Below, piece by piece: positions 27,846 to 37,700 of a DNA stretch of 64,000 bases (its first letter is position 1; each line of letters opens with the position of its first letter). Location: NCBI GenBank assembly GCA_964368455.1, contig CAYJAZ010000003.1, positions 98,556 to 162,555 of the forward strand, in the 5' to 3' direction. The position numbers and the translations under genes were made by a program. The notes beneath the pieces were generated by a model. It made no database searches and was not told the origin of the DNA. It saw only the letters and a program-made list of their open reading frames with translations. The stretch comes from CAYJAZ01 sp964368455 (GTDB taxonomy: Bacteria; Desulfobacterota; Desulfovibrionia; Desulfovibrionales; Desulfovibrionaceae).

Positions 27846-29576
27846 TTATAAAGAAAGGGTTTGCATGATATTTGATTTTAAATCTTCTGCTTTTTCTAAA
27901 TCTTTTTCACTCATTTCTTTTTTTAATTCTGTGAGTATTGTTTTTCTTTTTTCACTTTCTTCTAAAGTATTTGCAACAAGAAAATGTGCATAAGCTTGGA
28001 TGATATCTTCTTTAACTCCATGGCCATAATAATAAAGAGTGGCAAGATTATTAAAGGCAGATGCATTTGCTTGTTTTGCAGCTAAACTATAATATTTAAA
28101 AGCTTTATCAAAATTTTGTATCACGCCCTCGCCATTATTATATCTATTAGCGAGATTGTATTGTGCTTCAACATGCCCCTTACTTGCGGCTAATTCATAG
28201 TATTTAACAGCATTTGTAAAACTTTGTTCAACGCCTATACCTTGATTATATAGATTTGCTACTCGAAATTCAGCTTGTGCATTGCCTGATTCACTTGCTT
28301 TTAAAGTGTATTCAAAAGCCTTTTTCTCGTCTTTTTCAAGCTCTAATCCCTCAAGATAAATATCTGCAAGAGTGAGCAGGCTAAGAAGATGAGATTGCTC
28401 AGCTGCTTTTTCAAAATAAGCTAAGGCTTTAGTTTTATTTTCTTCTTCTGTTGAATTTTGTCTATAAATTTGTGCTAAGGCGTATTGTGCGTCTGCAAGG
28501 CCTTGATCAGCAGCTTCTTGATAATAAGCAAAGGCCTTGGTAAAATTCTTTTCAACACCGTCAGCATTAACATGCATATTCGCTAGATTATATAAAGCGG
28601 ACACATTTCCTGCCTTAGCTGAAAGTTCATAATATTCAAAGGCTTTTTTTAAATTTTTTTCAACACCTAAACCATTATCGTATAAATAAGCTATGTGATG
28701 TAAGGCATCTGTGTCTTTTTTCTCCATAGCTAATGTATAGTATTCTAGAGCTTTTGCATAGTTTTGCTCTTGGCCTAAACCTTGTTCATAAAGAATGCCT
28801 AAGCTCGTGTATGCCTTTGCTAAACCTTGTTTACTCGCTTTGAGAAAATAATCATAAGCCTGATCTAAATCTTTTTGCGTGCCTATGCCTTCCTTATACA
28901 TATAAGCAAGATTGTATTGTGCAATTGCATGATTATTTTGTGCTGCCTTAGTATAGTATTCAAAGGCTTTTTGTTCATTTTTTTCAATGCCATCGCCATG
29001 TGCATACATATTTGCAACTTCAAATTGTGAAATATCTAAACCCATATCTGCGGAATTTTTGTATAATTGGAAAGCAAGATTGACATCTTTATTCACGCCC
29101 TCGCCTGTATAAAAAAGAAAGGCTAGAGAATTTTGTGCCTCAAGATTTCCTTGTTTTGAAGCTTTTAGATAATATTCAGATGCACGAATAGAGTTTTTTT
29201 CTGTCCCTTTACCATGTTCGTATAATTTACCTAGAGCAAATTGACTTTTACTATGTCCAGCATCAGCAGCTAAATGATAATAATCAAAAGCTTTTTTAAA
29301 GTCTTGATGAACAATTTCGCCTTTTTCGTATAAAAGAGCTTGTTCGTATAAGGCGTTAATGTCTAAATTTTCCTGAGTTTTTACTTCTTTAATTTCTACT
29401 TGCTTTATTTCATTTGTCTTCTTATTTGCTTTGTTAGTATTTGTGTTTTTATCTTGAATTTCAAGAACTTCTAACTCTTCGGCGTATAATGTGTTGGCAG
29501 GTGTTGAAAGAAAGAGAGAAAGAGAAAGCAGGGGAAAAGAAATAGTTTTATAAAAAGATTTTTTGTAAAAAAACAT
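27846..29576 (-). CDS. Exported Sel1-repeat (SLR) protein
   Basis: Predicted periplasmic or surface solenoid of 576 aa. After an N-terminal hydrophobic signal (FLSTPANTLYAEE) and a charged spacer, about a dozen 36-residue Sel1 repeats run to near residue 545, each of the form A-x2-YY-x-A-A-x-G-x2-A-x-Y-N-L-A-x-Y-x-G-x-GV. Sel1 repeats are protein-binding scaffolds; the partner is unknown. Such proteins often occur in host-associated bacteria. The ATG at 29576 follows AGGAG by five bases; an upstream GTG at 29582 overlaps the SD. Confidence 0.88.
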   Translation of the reverse strand: MFFYKKSFYKTISFPLLSLSLFLSTPANTLYAEELEVLEIQDKNTNTNKANKKTNEIKQVEIKEVKTQENLDINALYEQALLYEKGEIVHQDFKKAFDYYHLAADAGHSKSQFALGKLYEHGKGTEKNSIRASEYYLKASKQGNLEAQNSLAFLFYTGEGVNKDVNLAFQLYKNSADMGLDISQFEVANMYAHGDGIEKNEQKAFEYYTKAAQNNHAIAQYNLAYMYKEGIGTQKDLDQAYDYFLKASKQGLAKAYTSLGILYEQGLGQEQNYAKALEYYTLAMEKKDTDALHHIAYLYDNGLGVEKNLKKAFEYYELSAKAGNVSALYNLANMHVNADGVEKNFTKAFAYYQEAADQGLADAQYALAQIYRQNSTEEENKTKALAYFEKAAEQSHLLSLLTLADIYLEGLELEKDEKKAFEYTLKASESGNAQAEFRVANLYNQGIGVEQSFTNAVKYYELAASKGHVEAQYNLANRYNNGEGVIQNFDKAFKYYSLAAKQANASAFNNLATLYYYGHGVKEDIIQAYAHFLVANTLEESEKRKTILTELKKEMSEKDLEKAEDLKSNIMQTLSL

Positions 29577-29877
29577 GCACACTCCTATTAAAAAGTATAC
29601 TTTAAAATACGCATATACTTTTATGAAAGCAAGTTAAACTTTATATATAATTTATAAAAGAAATATTGTAGATAAAATAAAAAAAGTATTAAAACAAATA
29701 TTAATAAGATGATTTATGCTTTTATTCAAAAATAAACTTTTTTTTAATTGATTTATCTTTATATTTCTTGTATTATTGTTATAAGAAATTGATTTTTCTT
29801 TTATGTCCTAGATTATTTTGATAAAATTTAATCTTTTATTAAAATAAGTTAAAAAGATTTTACATCTCTTTTGTTTA

Positions 29878-30453
29878 ATGCCTATGAAAAAATCTTCTAT
29901 TTATGTATTTTGTGTTCTGTTGATCCTCTTTATTTTTAATTATTCAGCATTTGCAAATAATGAAGGTACTGTTATGAGAAATAATAATTCTTTAGTATTA
30001 TACTATTCTTTAACCAAAAAAACTGATGCTTTAGCAAAAATAATACAAAAAGAAAGAGCTTCAGAGCTTCATAAAATTTCTTTCTTATCATGCTATCTGC
30101 CTTTTTTAAATTCTTTTCTCATGCCTAAAGAAGAAGAAAGAATACAGATGCAAAATCTTGGAAAAATTGCAGAACTTAATGATATTTCAAATTACGACAC
30201 AATCTATCTTGGTTTTCCTGTCTGGTTTGATGATATGCCTTTTTTTATGTATAAATTTTTATCAAAATATGATTTTACAGATAAGAAAATACATCTTTTT
30301 ATAACGGCAGGGGCAAGTGATATAGGTGAAATTATATCTAATATCAAAGCCTTATTACCAAAGGCTCAAGTTGAAAGCTCTTTATTTATCAATAAACACA
30401 CGAAAGAAGAACCTGAAAAATTAGTAAAAGAATGGTTAGCTCAGGCAGAATAA
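29878..30453 (+). CDS. Flavodoxin-like protein with signal peptide
   Basis: The 191-aa product begins with a hydrophobic signal sequence (IYVFCVLLILFIFNYSAFA). A flavodoxin fold follows: LVLYYSLTKKTDALAKII at the phosphate loop, DTIYLGFPVWFDDMPFFMYKFL at the next strand-loop, and HLFITAGASDIGEI. The pattern matches the flavodoxin_4-type proteins that bind FMN. Export is unusual for a flavodoxin; a periplasmic redox role is inferred. The start could also be the Met two codons later. It is convergent with the UPF0280 gene. Confidence 0.7.
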   Translation: MPMKKSSIYVFCVLLILFIFNYSAFANNEGTVMRNNNSLVLYYSLTKKTDALAKIIQKERASELHKISFLSCYLPFLNSFLMPKEEERIQMQNLGKIAELNDISNYDTIYLGFPVWFDDMPFFMYKFLSKYDFTDKKIHLFITAGASDIGEIISNIKALLPKAQVESSLFINKHTKEEPEKLVKEWLAQAE

Positions 30454-30481
30454 AGTATTTTTTAATTTTATTGAATATGTT

Positions 30482-31321
30482 TTAAATTTGGCAAAGTTCA
30501 ATATCGCCATAGGCCATAATCTCATTATTACAAGAGGCAAAAATCCCTAATACATTGTGTTTTTCTTGTTTTTTAATAAAATCAAGCAAGAATGGAAAAT
30601 CTTTTTCGCTTTTAAGCATATTGCACGCGGCTGTAGCGAGCGAATCTGCAATGCTGCCTTTTCTAGCTATGATGAGTACTAAATCAGCATTTCCAAAAGA
30701 TAAAGAATGTCCAATAGTTGAAGATGAAGAACAAAGAGAAAATCCTGCTATTTCATTCTTATTTTCTGTAGATTTTATATTTTCTTCATTATAAGAAGCT
30801 TTGACTTTGAGGCCTAATTTTATACCATTAATAGGTTTATCCAAAATAGCAACTATGCGTTCATTTTTTGAAATAATGTATATATCTCCACCATTTTCCA
30901 CTAAAACATCACTTGAATAATTTTCTTCTGTAGAAAGATTTTCTTTGATATATGTGTGAATTTTTCTTGCTATATATTCTGCAACTGTGCCTGCGACAGC
31001 AGAAAAAGGGCCTATTTGGGCAATTTTGCCTGCATTGAGCATTTCTTGAATGAGCAAAGGAGCCTTGAGATCTTGTTCAAGAGGTAAGAGAGAGCTTTGA
31101 AAAAGTGGATTGACAAGTGTATAGGCTTTTATTTGAGCACGTAATGCATAAAGTTCTTTGTGAATGTAAGGTAGAATAATTTCTTTTTTTATATTTTTGC
31201 TTAAAGTAATATATAAATCGCTTTCTTCAATAGATAAAGTAAGTTGTTGTTCATTTTTATCTAGATTAAGGCTTGATCTATAAGAGCGATTTGCACTAGT
31301 ATGTATTGATTTTTCTTGCAT
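30482..31321 (-). CDS. UPF0280 family protein (ApbE-like fold suspected)
   Basis: Recognised from the set of motifs GPFSAVAGTVAEYIA, VENGGDIYI, STIGHSLSFGNADLV and ADSLATAACNML, which together define UPF0280. These segments resemble those of the flavin transferase ApbE (Gly/Ala-rich and T-x-D-AT-AA-like stretches), so a nucleotide or flavin-linked role is possible but unproven. The family is common in sulfate reducers and methanogens. No signal peptide is present. Neighbour: an exported flavodoxin-like protein converging on it, which is suggestive of flavin biology but not proof. Confidence 0.7.
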   Translation of the reverse strand: MQEKSIHTSANRSYRSSLNLDKNEQQLTLSIEESDLYITLSKNIKKEIILPYIHKELYALRAQIKAYTLVNPLFQSSLLPLEQDLKAPLLIQEMLNAGKIAQIGPFSAVAGTVAEYIARKIHTYIKENLSTEENYSSDVLVENGGDIYIISKNERIVAILDKPINGIKLGLKVKASYNEENIKSTENKNEIAGFSLCSSSSTIGHSLSFGNADLVLIIARKGSIADSLATAACNMLKSEKDFPFLLDFIKKQEKHNVLGIFASCNNEIMAYGDIELCQI

Positions 31322-31480
31322 ATTAATTTGACTTTATTCATTTTTTATGCTGTTCTACAAGCATCGTTTCTAGCTTATGTTTCTAAATTCATCTTGTTGA
31401 AAATTTCACAACTTTTCGTATTTAGAAATACATTTTGATTGAAAAGAGATAGTTAATTTATTGAGAATAGGAATTTATTT

Positions 31481-32356
31481 ATGAATACATTTATATACTT
31501 TCGTGATTTAGGTTGTCAAGGTGCGACAGAAATCTTAGAAAATGCCTTAGAATTAGCAAAAAATGAATGCAATGAAACAGTTATAAAAAGCTTGAAAGAG
31601 AAAAATTTGCTTTTTTTAACGAAAAACACTGATATTTCAACTCTAGTTCTTGCTTCTCCATTTAAAATTTGGCAAGAAATTGCACAAAAAGCTGGTATTG
31701 GAACTCTTTTTTCTGATAGCTTTGAAAATCTTTCAGCGAACACTATTATTATAGCAGAAAAAGAATTTATTCCTCTTTTACAAGAAAAAGAAATCAATAA
31801 TATCATCATACAAGAAGAACATCTTTATGATTATACTATGAAAAGTGCTATTTCAACATTCTCAACATTCTTGTATACTGCTTTGCGTACAAATAAAAAT
31901 TATAATGAAATTTCTATAGCTTATATGGGTGATGTTGGTGCTCAAAATCTTTCAACAACAAATAACCTTTTAAATGCAAGTATTTGTATGAAAAATCTAC
32001 TTTCTTTTGCTTTTTCTGAACATTCAGCAAGACAAGAAGAAACAGGTTTTGATCAAGGTGTTTTAGATTTTGCTATGAGTGCTGGTGCGAAGATTTTTCT
32101 CACATATTCACCTGATTTTATTGAAAATGATTGTGATATACTTATGCTTGCTGATTGGACTTATCAACCAAGTAAGGATTTAAAAGTTTTAAAACATCCA
32201 TTTTCTTTTGAACAAATTGGCAATATTTTCTTAGATAAAACACAATTAGTTTCTTTCTTAGCCCAAGTTGAATCTAGTGAAATTAATCTTGACCTTTATA
32301 AGAAAGCAGCTATAACATCTCGTATAGCAACGCTTGAATATATGTTAACCAAATAG
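31481..32356 (+). CDS. Degenerate ornithine carbamoyltransferase-like protein upstream of argG
   Basis: The 291-aa product follows the outline of ornithine carbamoyltransferase without its catalytic motifs. FIYFRDLGCQGATEILENAL matches the N-terminal helix. LKEKNLLFLTKNTDISTLV stands where LFxKPSTRTR should be. ISIAYMGDVGAQNLSTTNNLL matches the ornithine-domain IAYVGD-NN-NSLL strand, and AMSAGAKIFLTYSPDFIENDCDIL matches the AK-G-x-I-x-DP-EAV-x-x-AD strand. STRTR, the HxPT/Q loop and the HCLP loop are all absent. The frame is intact and starts with AGGA spacing, and argG begins 11 nt after its stop. It is unlikely to be an active OTC; it could be a repurposed paralogue or one decaying slowly. 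Confidence 0.6.
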   Translation: MNTFIYFRDLGCQGATEILENALELAKNECNETVIKSLKEKNLLFLTKNTDISTLVLASPFKIWQEIAQKAGIGTLFSDSFENLSANTIIIAEKEFIPLLQEKEINNIIIQEEHLYDYTMKSAISTFSTFLYTALRTNKNYNEISIAYMGDVGAQNLSTTNNLLNASICMKNLLSFAFSEHSARQEETGFDQGVLDFAMSAGAKIFLTYSPDFIENDCDILMLADWTYQPSKDLKVLKHPFSFEQIGNIFLDKTQLVSFLAQVESSEINLDLYKKAAITSRIATLEYMLTK

Positions 32357-32367
32357 AGGATTCCAAA

Positions 32368-33561
32368 ATGAGTAAAGCAATAAAAAAAGTAGTTCTTGCC
32401 TATTCTGGTGGTTTAGACACTTCAGTTATTCTAAAATGGCTTCAAGAAAAGTACCAATGCGAAGTTGTTACTTTCACAGCTGATTTAGGACAAGGCGACG
32501 ATTTAGACGGTGTTGAACCAAAGGCAATGGAAACAGGTGCTGTTAAAGCTTATGTGTCTGATTTACGTGAAGAATTTGCAAGGGACTATATCTTTCCTAT
32601 GATGCGTTCAAATGCATTATACGAAGGCAGATATTTACTTGGAACTTCTATTGCTCGTCCTTTAATCACTAAAAAACTTGTTGAAATTGCAAAAGCTGAA
32701 AATGCAGATGCTATTGCTCATGGTGCGACTGGAAAGGGTAATGATCAAGTACGTTTTGAACTTGCAGCTGCAGCTTTAGCGCCTGATCTTAAAGTAATTG
32801 CACCTTGGCGTGAATGGGACTTAATGTCACGTACAGCCTTGAATGAATTTGCACAAAAGCATAATATTCCAATTACAAGCGGTGCAAAACATTATAGTAT
32901 GGATAGAAATATGCTGCATTGTTCTTTTGAAGGCGGCGAATTAGAAGATCCATGGTCAGAACCAGAAGATAAATCTTATATTATGGCTGTTCCTGTTGAA
33001 CAAGCTCCTGACACACCAGAATATATTGAAATTGACTTTGAAAAAGGCGATGCAATTGCTTTGAATGGCGAAAAAATGTCACCTGCACAACTTGTTTTAA
33101 AATTGAACGAGATTGCTGGTAAACATGGTATTGGCAGATTAGATATGGTTGAAAACAGATTTGTGGGCATGAAGTCACGTGGTGTTTATGAAACACCTGC
33201 TGGAACTGTGCTCCACGTAGCTCACCACGACTTAGAAGGTATCTGCCTTGATCGTGAAGCAATGGCTGTTCGTGATCTCATATTACCACGTTATGCAACT
33301 GCTATTTATAATGGTTTTTGGTTTGCACCAGAAAGAGAAGCAATGCAGGCTTTAATTGATAAAACACAAGAAAAAGTGACTGGTTCAGTTCGCTTAAAAC
33401 TCTATAAAGGCACAGCTTATCCAGTAGGCCGTTTCTCTCCACATTCCCTCTATTGCCACGATTTAGCAACCTTTGAAGAATGTGCCACCTACAACCACCA
33501 CGACGCAGAAGGTTTCATACATCTTCAATCTTTAAGAATTCGTGGTTATAATAAAATCTAA
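32368..33561 (+). CDS. argG: Argininosuccinate synthase
   Basis: ATP-dependent joining of citrulline and aspartate in arginine synthesis. The 397-aa product has the PP-loop VVLAYSGGLDTSVILKWL at the N terminus, and TSIARPLITKKLVEIA, HGATGKGNDQVRFE, PWREWDL and YNGFWFAPE further along, all intact and of usual length. It is separated from the transcarbamylase-like gene by 11 nt and ends in a terminator, so these two form an operon. argH is not adjacent; the short-form NAGS gene is at 60.5 kb. Confidence 0.95.
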   Translation: MSKAIKKVVLAYSGGLDTSVILKWLQEKYQCEVVTFTADLGQGDDLDGVEPKAMETGAVKAYVSDLREEFARDYIFPMMRSNALYEGRYLLGTSIARPLITKKLVEIAKAENADAIAHGATGKGNDQVRFELAAAALAPDLKVIAPWREWDLMSRTALNEFAQKHNIPITSGAKHYSMDRNMLHCSFEGGELEDPWSEPEDKSYIMAVPVEQAPDTPEYIEIDFEKGDAIALNGEKMSPAQLVLKLNEIAGKHGIGRLDMVENRFVGMKSRGVYETPAGTVLHVAHHDLEGICLDREAMAVRDLILPRYATAIYNGFWFAPEREAMQALIDKTQEKVTGSVRLKLYKGTAYPVGRFSPHSLYCHDLATFEECATYNHHDAEGFIHLQSLRIRGYNKI

Positions 33562-33580
33562 TTACTTCATTCTTTGATAC

Positions 33581-33616
33581 AAGAGCCCACTTGTTTTTCT
33601 TGTGGGCTTTTTTATT
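33581..33616 (+). terminator. Terminator after argG
   Basis: AGCCCAC (33584-33590) pairs with GTGGGCT (33602-33608), followed by a T run. Confidence 0.75.
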
Positions 33617-33771
33617 TTTTAATATATACCTTTTAAGACAATTTTCTTTATAAAAAAACTTGAAATTTTATAAAGATTCTCTTATGTTAGCTATAGAGAA
33701 AGACTAAATTCGATATATATAAAGTATAGACTTTTTATCTTATTGAAAATATTTGATTAATTGGAGGTGTT

Positions 33772-34368
33772 ATGCAAAAGGAAATGAGAAAATTTAAATC
33801 ATTAGGAAAGGGCTGTTATTTGCCTTCATGTCCACTTGCCTTTGTTGGTTCATACGATAGTGAAGAAAAGGCAAATATCATGGCTGCTGCTTGGGTTGGA
33901 ATTATTAATTCAGAACCGCCTATGATGTATGCTTCTGTGCGTAAAGGCAGACATACTTACGAAGCTATTCTAAAAAATAAAGCTTTCACACTTTCATTAC
34001 CAGATCAAGATCAAGCATTAGAATTTGATTATGCCGGCCTTGCAAGTGGCTCAAGGCAGGATAAGTTTGAAAAATTAGAAATTGAAGCTGCAAAGGCTGA
34101 ATTTGTGCATGCTCCATATGTTGAGCAATGCCCATATATTATTGAATTGAGTCTACACTTAGTTCAAGATTTAGGTTCACATACTGTTTTTATAGGCGAA
34201 GTTGAAGACGTTAAAGTCGATGCGAGCTATTATAATGATGAGGGCAAAATTATTTCTTCTCAGATTAAACCACTTATTTATGATCTTTTTTCACGAGAAT
34301 ATAAAAGTATTGACGAAGAGGTAAAGGGTAAATCCTTTTCAATAGGAAAAGAACTTTTTCAAAATTAA
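33772..34368 (+). CDS. Flavoredoxin-like / flavin reductase family protein
   Basis: The 198-aa protein matches the FMN-binding split-barrel family of flavoredoxin and DIM6/NTAB flavin reductases: CPLAFVGSYDSEEKANIMAAAWVGIINSEPPMM and VRKGRHTYEAILKNKAFTLSLP at the FMN site, then GLASGSRQDKFEK. In Desulfovibrio, flavoredoxin takes part in electron transfer linked to sulfur metabolism; the exact role here is not shown. GGAGG precedes the ATG. It has its own terminator at 34493. Confidence 0.82.
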   Translation: MQKEMRKFKSLGKGCYLPSCPLAFVGSYDSEEKANIMAAAWVGIINSEPPMMYASVRKGRHTYEAILKNKAFTLSLPDQDQALEFDYAGLASGSRQDKFEKLEIEAAKAEFVHAPYVEQCPYIIELSLHLVQDLGSHTVFIGEVEDVKVDASYYNDEGKIISSQIKPLIYDLFSREYKSIDEEVKGKSFSIGKELFQN

Positions 34369-34764
34369 TTTTACCTAGATTTATTTGAAAAAAATCGAAA
34401 TTTTTCTAAACAAAAATATAAAAAAAACATGAAATGTTCTAGAATTTACGTTAAAGAAAATCTAAAAAATTTTATGAAAATAATTAAAAAATAAAAGTGT
34501 GTAATTCAAGGTGATTATACGCTTTTATTTTTTTTACAATTCTCTAATGAATAATTCATTTTTTTTATGCCTAATTTTAATAATAAAAATCTCAATACTT
34601 ATAGAAGAATATAAAATTGAAGGTTAAAAAAATGTATTTTTGAAAGTGTATAAAAAAATAAAAAAAAATCTTGTAATGTGATTTTTCTTGTGCTACTGTA
34701 TTCTATAGATTGATTAAGGAAGTATTTTCTTTGATCAGCTTTTATTAGGTTAAAAGGATACAGA
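34369..34764. other. AT-rich intergenic region before the SNF2 gene, with terminator
   Basis: No gene is seen. The terminator of the flavoredoxin-like gene lies at 34493-34537: AAAAGTGTGTAAT (34493-34505) pairs with ATTATACGCTTTT (34514-34526) through G-U pairs, followed by ATTTTTTTTT. The remaining bases are poly-A/T-rich, and no clear -35/-10 pair for the SNF2 gene stands out. Confidence 0.55.
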
Positions 34765-37700
34765 ATGAACCGTAGAGAAGAAGCAGCTGCAAAAGCAATT
34801 ATTGAAAATTTTGTAAAAAATGTCCCAGAATATATTGTAGAGTCGGCACGCTATTTACTCAATGAACAAACGGTTGGAAAGGTTGATAGTGACACTGCAG
34901 GCGATTTTATTAAGATTAAAGCCAATATCAGCGGTGATGATTTTCAATCTTACTCACCAAGTTTGAAGTTAAATTTAGCAGATAAGCATGTAGAACATAA
35001 ATGTAATTGCATGGAGTCTTTTGCAGATTGTTGTAAACATGTTGTTGCACTCGGCATACATTTATCAAACACTCTTGTGAATGAAGAAACAAGAAATGAA
35101 CTTCCTGCAAAAAAAGCAAATGTTGAATGGAGACAAAATTTCCGTTCGTTTTATTCAGGTCAAGTAGAGCCTGAAACCTCAAGACATTATCTTATTTTTC
35201 AAATATATCCAGAACCAGGCAGATTAAGCGTCGCTTTTTTTAGAGCAAGACAAAACAAAACTGGTATTTCAACTGTAAGACAAGATCTCACAATAGAACA
35301 ATTACTTGAAAATCCAGAATGGTGTGAACAATCACCTGAATTGCCACATATTCTTTCTCTTATCGCCCATCATCTTGATTATAAAGGACATAAGGTGCAA
35401 ATTCCTGATGGACTTGTTTCATGGTTTTTATGGGCAGTAAGACGTGAATATTATCTGTTTTGGGAAGACAGTGAAATTCCATTTAGAATTGAAAATTCAA
35501 CAATGCGTCTAAAATTACGTCCTTCAATGGAAGAAGAAGGTTTGAAATTTGATGTTCTCTTACAAAGAGAGGGTAAAGAGCCTTTTTCTATTATAGATGA
35601 AGATTTTGATGACTATATTATTGAAAACAAATACCATAAAGTAACTTTTCATGGGCAAATGCCATTGTGGGTATGTTGGCATTATGCCTTATATCCTGTG
35701 CAAACTTGCTTAAGCCACCATATTATTCACGATTTGGTTTCAAATCCACCTCTTATTCCAGCAGAAGATATTTCTGAATTTTTAGATAGAGTTTGGACAA
35801 GACTTCCTGCTTCTGAACTTTATGAGCAAGACGAATTTCTTAAAATTATGGAACCGGCCTTCCAGCCAGCTTCTTTCAATCCAAAACTTTTCTTGGATGA
35901 AGAAGGTTCTTTACTTACTCTTGAAATTCAAAATATTTACGAAACTGTGCATGGCGAATTTCCTATGGTTGGCCCTAACCCTGACTTCCAAACTGGTTCA
36001 TATGTATATGAAGGAAAAACTTTCTTAGTGCGTAGAAACCAAGACGAAGAAGCAAGGCTCTTACAGCAACTTTCAGACATGCGTTTTCAACCGCGTACAA
36101 ATAAACTTTGGTTTATGGAACCAGAAGAAGCAATTGCCTTCTTACTTGATGCTTACCCAAATCTTATTGAAGAATGGCGAGTCTTTGGTGAGGCAACTCT
36201 TTCACGTTATAATAAAGTTCATAAATCTTCGCCTATTATCACAGCAACTGTTGAAAGTAATGAGCAAGAAAAATGGTTCTCTCTTGATGTTGAAGTTGAG
36301 TACGATGGCCAAAGTTTACCACTTGAAAGAATTTGGCGTGCTTGGCTCAAAGGCAAAAGATATGTTCAACTCAAAGATGGTTCTTATGCTTCATTACCAG
36401 AATCTTGGCTTGAAAAACTCGCACATAAGCTTAAAGTATTAGGTCTAGATCCATCAAAAGCACCAAAAACACAATTTAAGCAATTTGAAGTACCTACCTT
36501 AGAATATCTACTTGAAGATTTACCAAATGTTCATGTTGATTCCTTCTGGTCAACACTTCGTGAAAATATAAATAATTTCGATGAAATAAAAAGTGTTGAA
36601 GTTCCTGATGGTTTAAATGCAACTTTAAGACCTTACCAATTGCAAGGTGTTTCCTATATGAACTTCTTGCGTGAATATGGCTTTGGCGGTATTTTAGCTG
36701 ATGAAATGGGTCTTGGTAAGACAATTCAAACTCTTTCTTTTCTCCAGCACATGAAGAATAACAATCTTACAGGGCCAAACCTTATTGTTGTGCCAACCTC
36801 TGTTCTACCTAACTGGGACAGAGAAGCTTCAAAGTTTGTACCAAATTTAACACGTGTTATTGTGTATGGCACAAGAAGAGAAAATATCTTCAAGAAAATT
36901 GCTGATGCTGATATTGTTATCACTACCTATGCCTTGCTTAGACGTGATATGGAAGAGCTTGAAAAATATGAATTTAATTCAATTATTCTCGACGAAGCTC
37001 AAAATATCAAGAATCCAAATACCATCACAGCAAAATCAGTAAGGCAGATAAATGCGAAAATGCGTCTTTGTCTTTCTGGTACACCTATTGAAAATAACCT
37101 CTTTGAATTATGGTCTTTATTTGAATTTCTTATGCCAGGATTTCTTGGCTCACAACACGCTTTCCAACGCGGCATAGTTAAACCAATCAAAGACGGCGAT
37201 GAAGAAACATTATCCTATTTACGTTCAAGGGTGAAACCTTTTATCCTCAGACGTACAAAGGCAGAAGTTGTTAAGGATCTTCCGCCAAAAATTGAAAACG
37301 TTACCTACTGTGCACTTTCAGATGAACAAGCAGAATTATATTCAGCGCTTGCTAAGAAGTTACGTGATCAAGTTCTTGCAGATGTTGATGAAAAGGGTAT
37401 GGCAAAATCACAAATGTCTATTCTTGACGCTTTACTCAAATTACGTCAGATTTGTTGTCACCCACGCTTACTTAAAATGGAAATGCCTGGATTTACAAAT
37501 AACTTCACTTCAGGTAAGTTTGAAGCCTTTAAAGATATGGTTATAGACATTGTGGAAGGAGGGCATAAAGTGCTTGTCTTCTCACAATTTGTGCAAATGC
37601 TACACGTGATCAAGGGTTGGCTTGAAATGACTGGTATTCCATTCTGTTATCTTGATGGTTCAAGTAAGGACAGATTAGAGCAAGTAGATAAGTTTAACTC

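Noticed and set aside
31481..32356. Functional argF
   Set aside because: The carbamoyl-phosphate (STRTR) and ornithine (HCLP) motifs are missing, so normal OTC activity is not supported.
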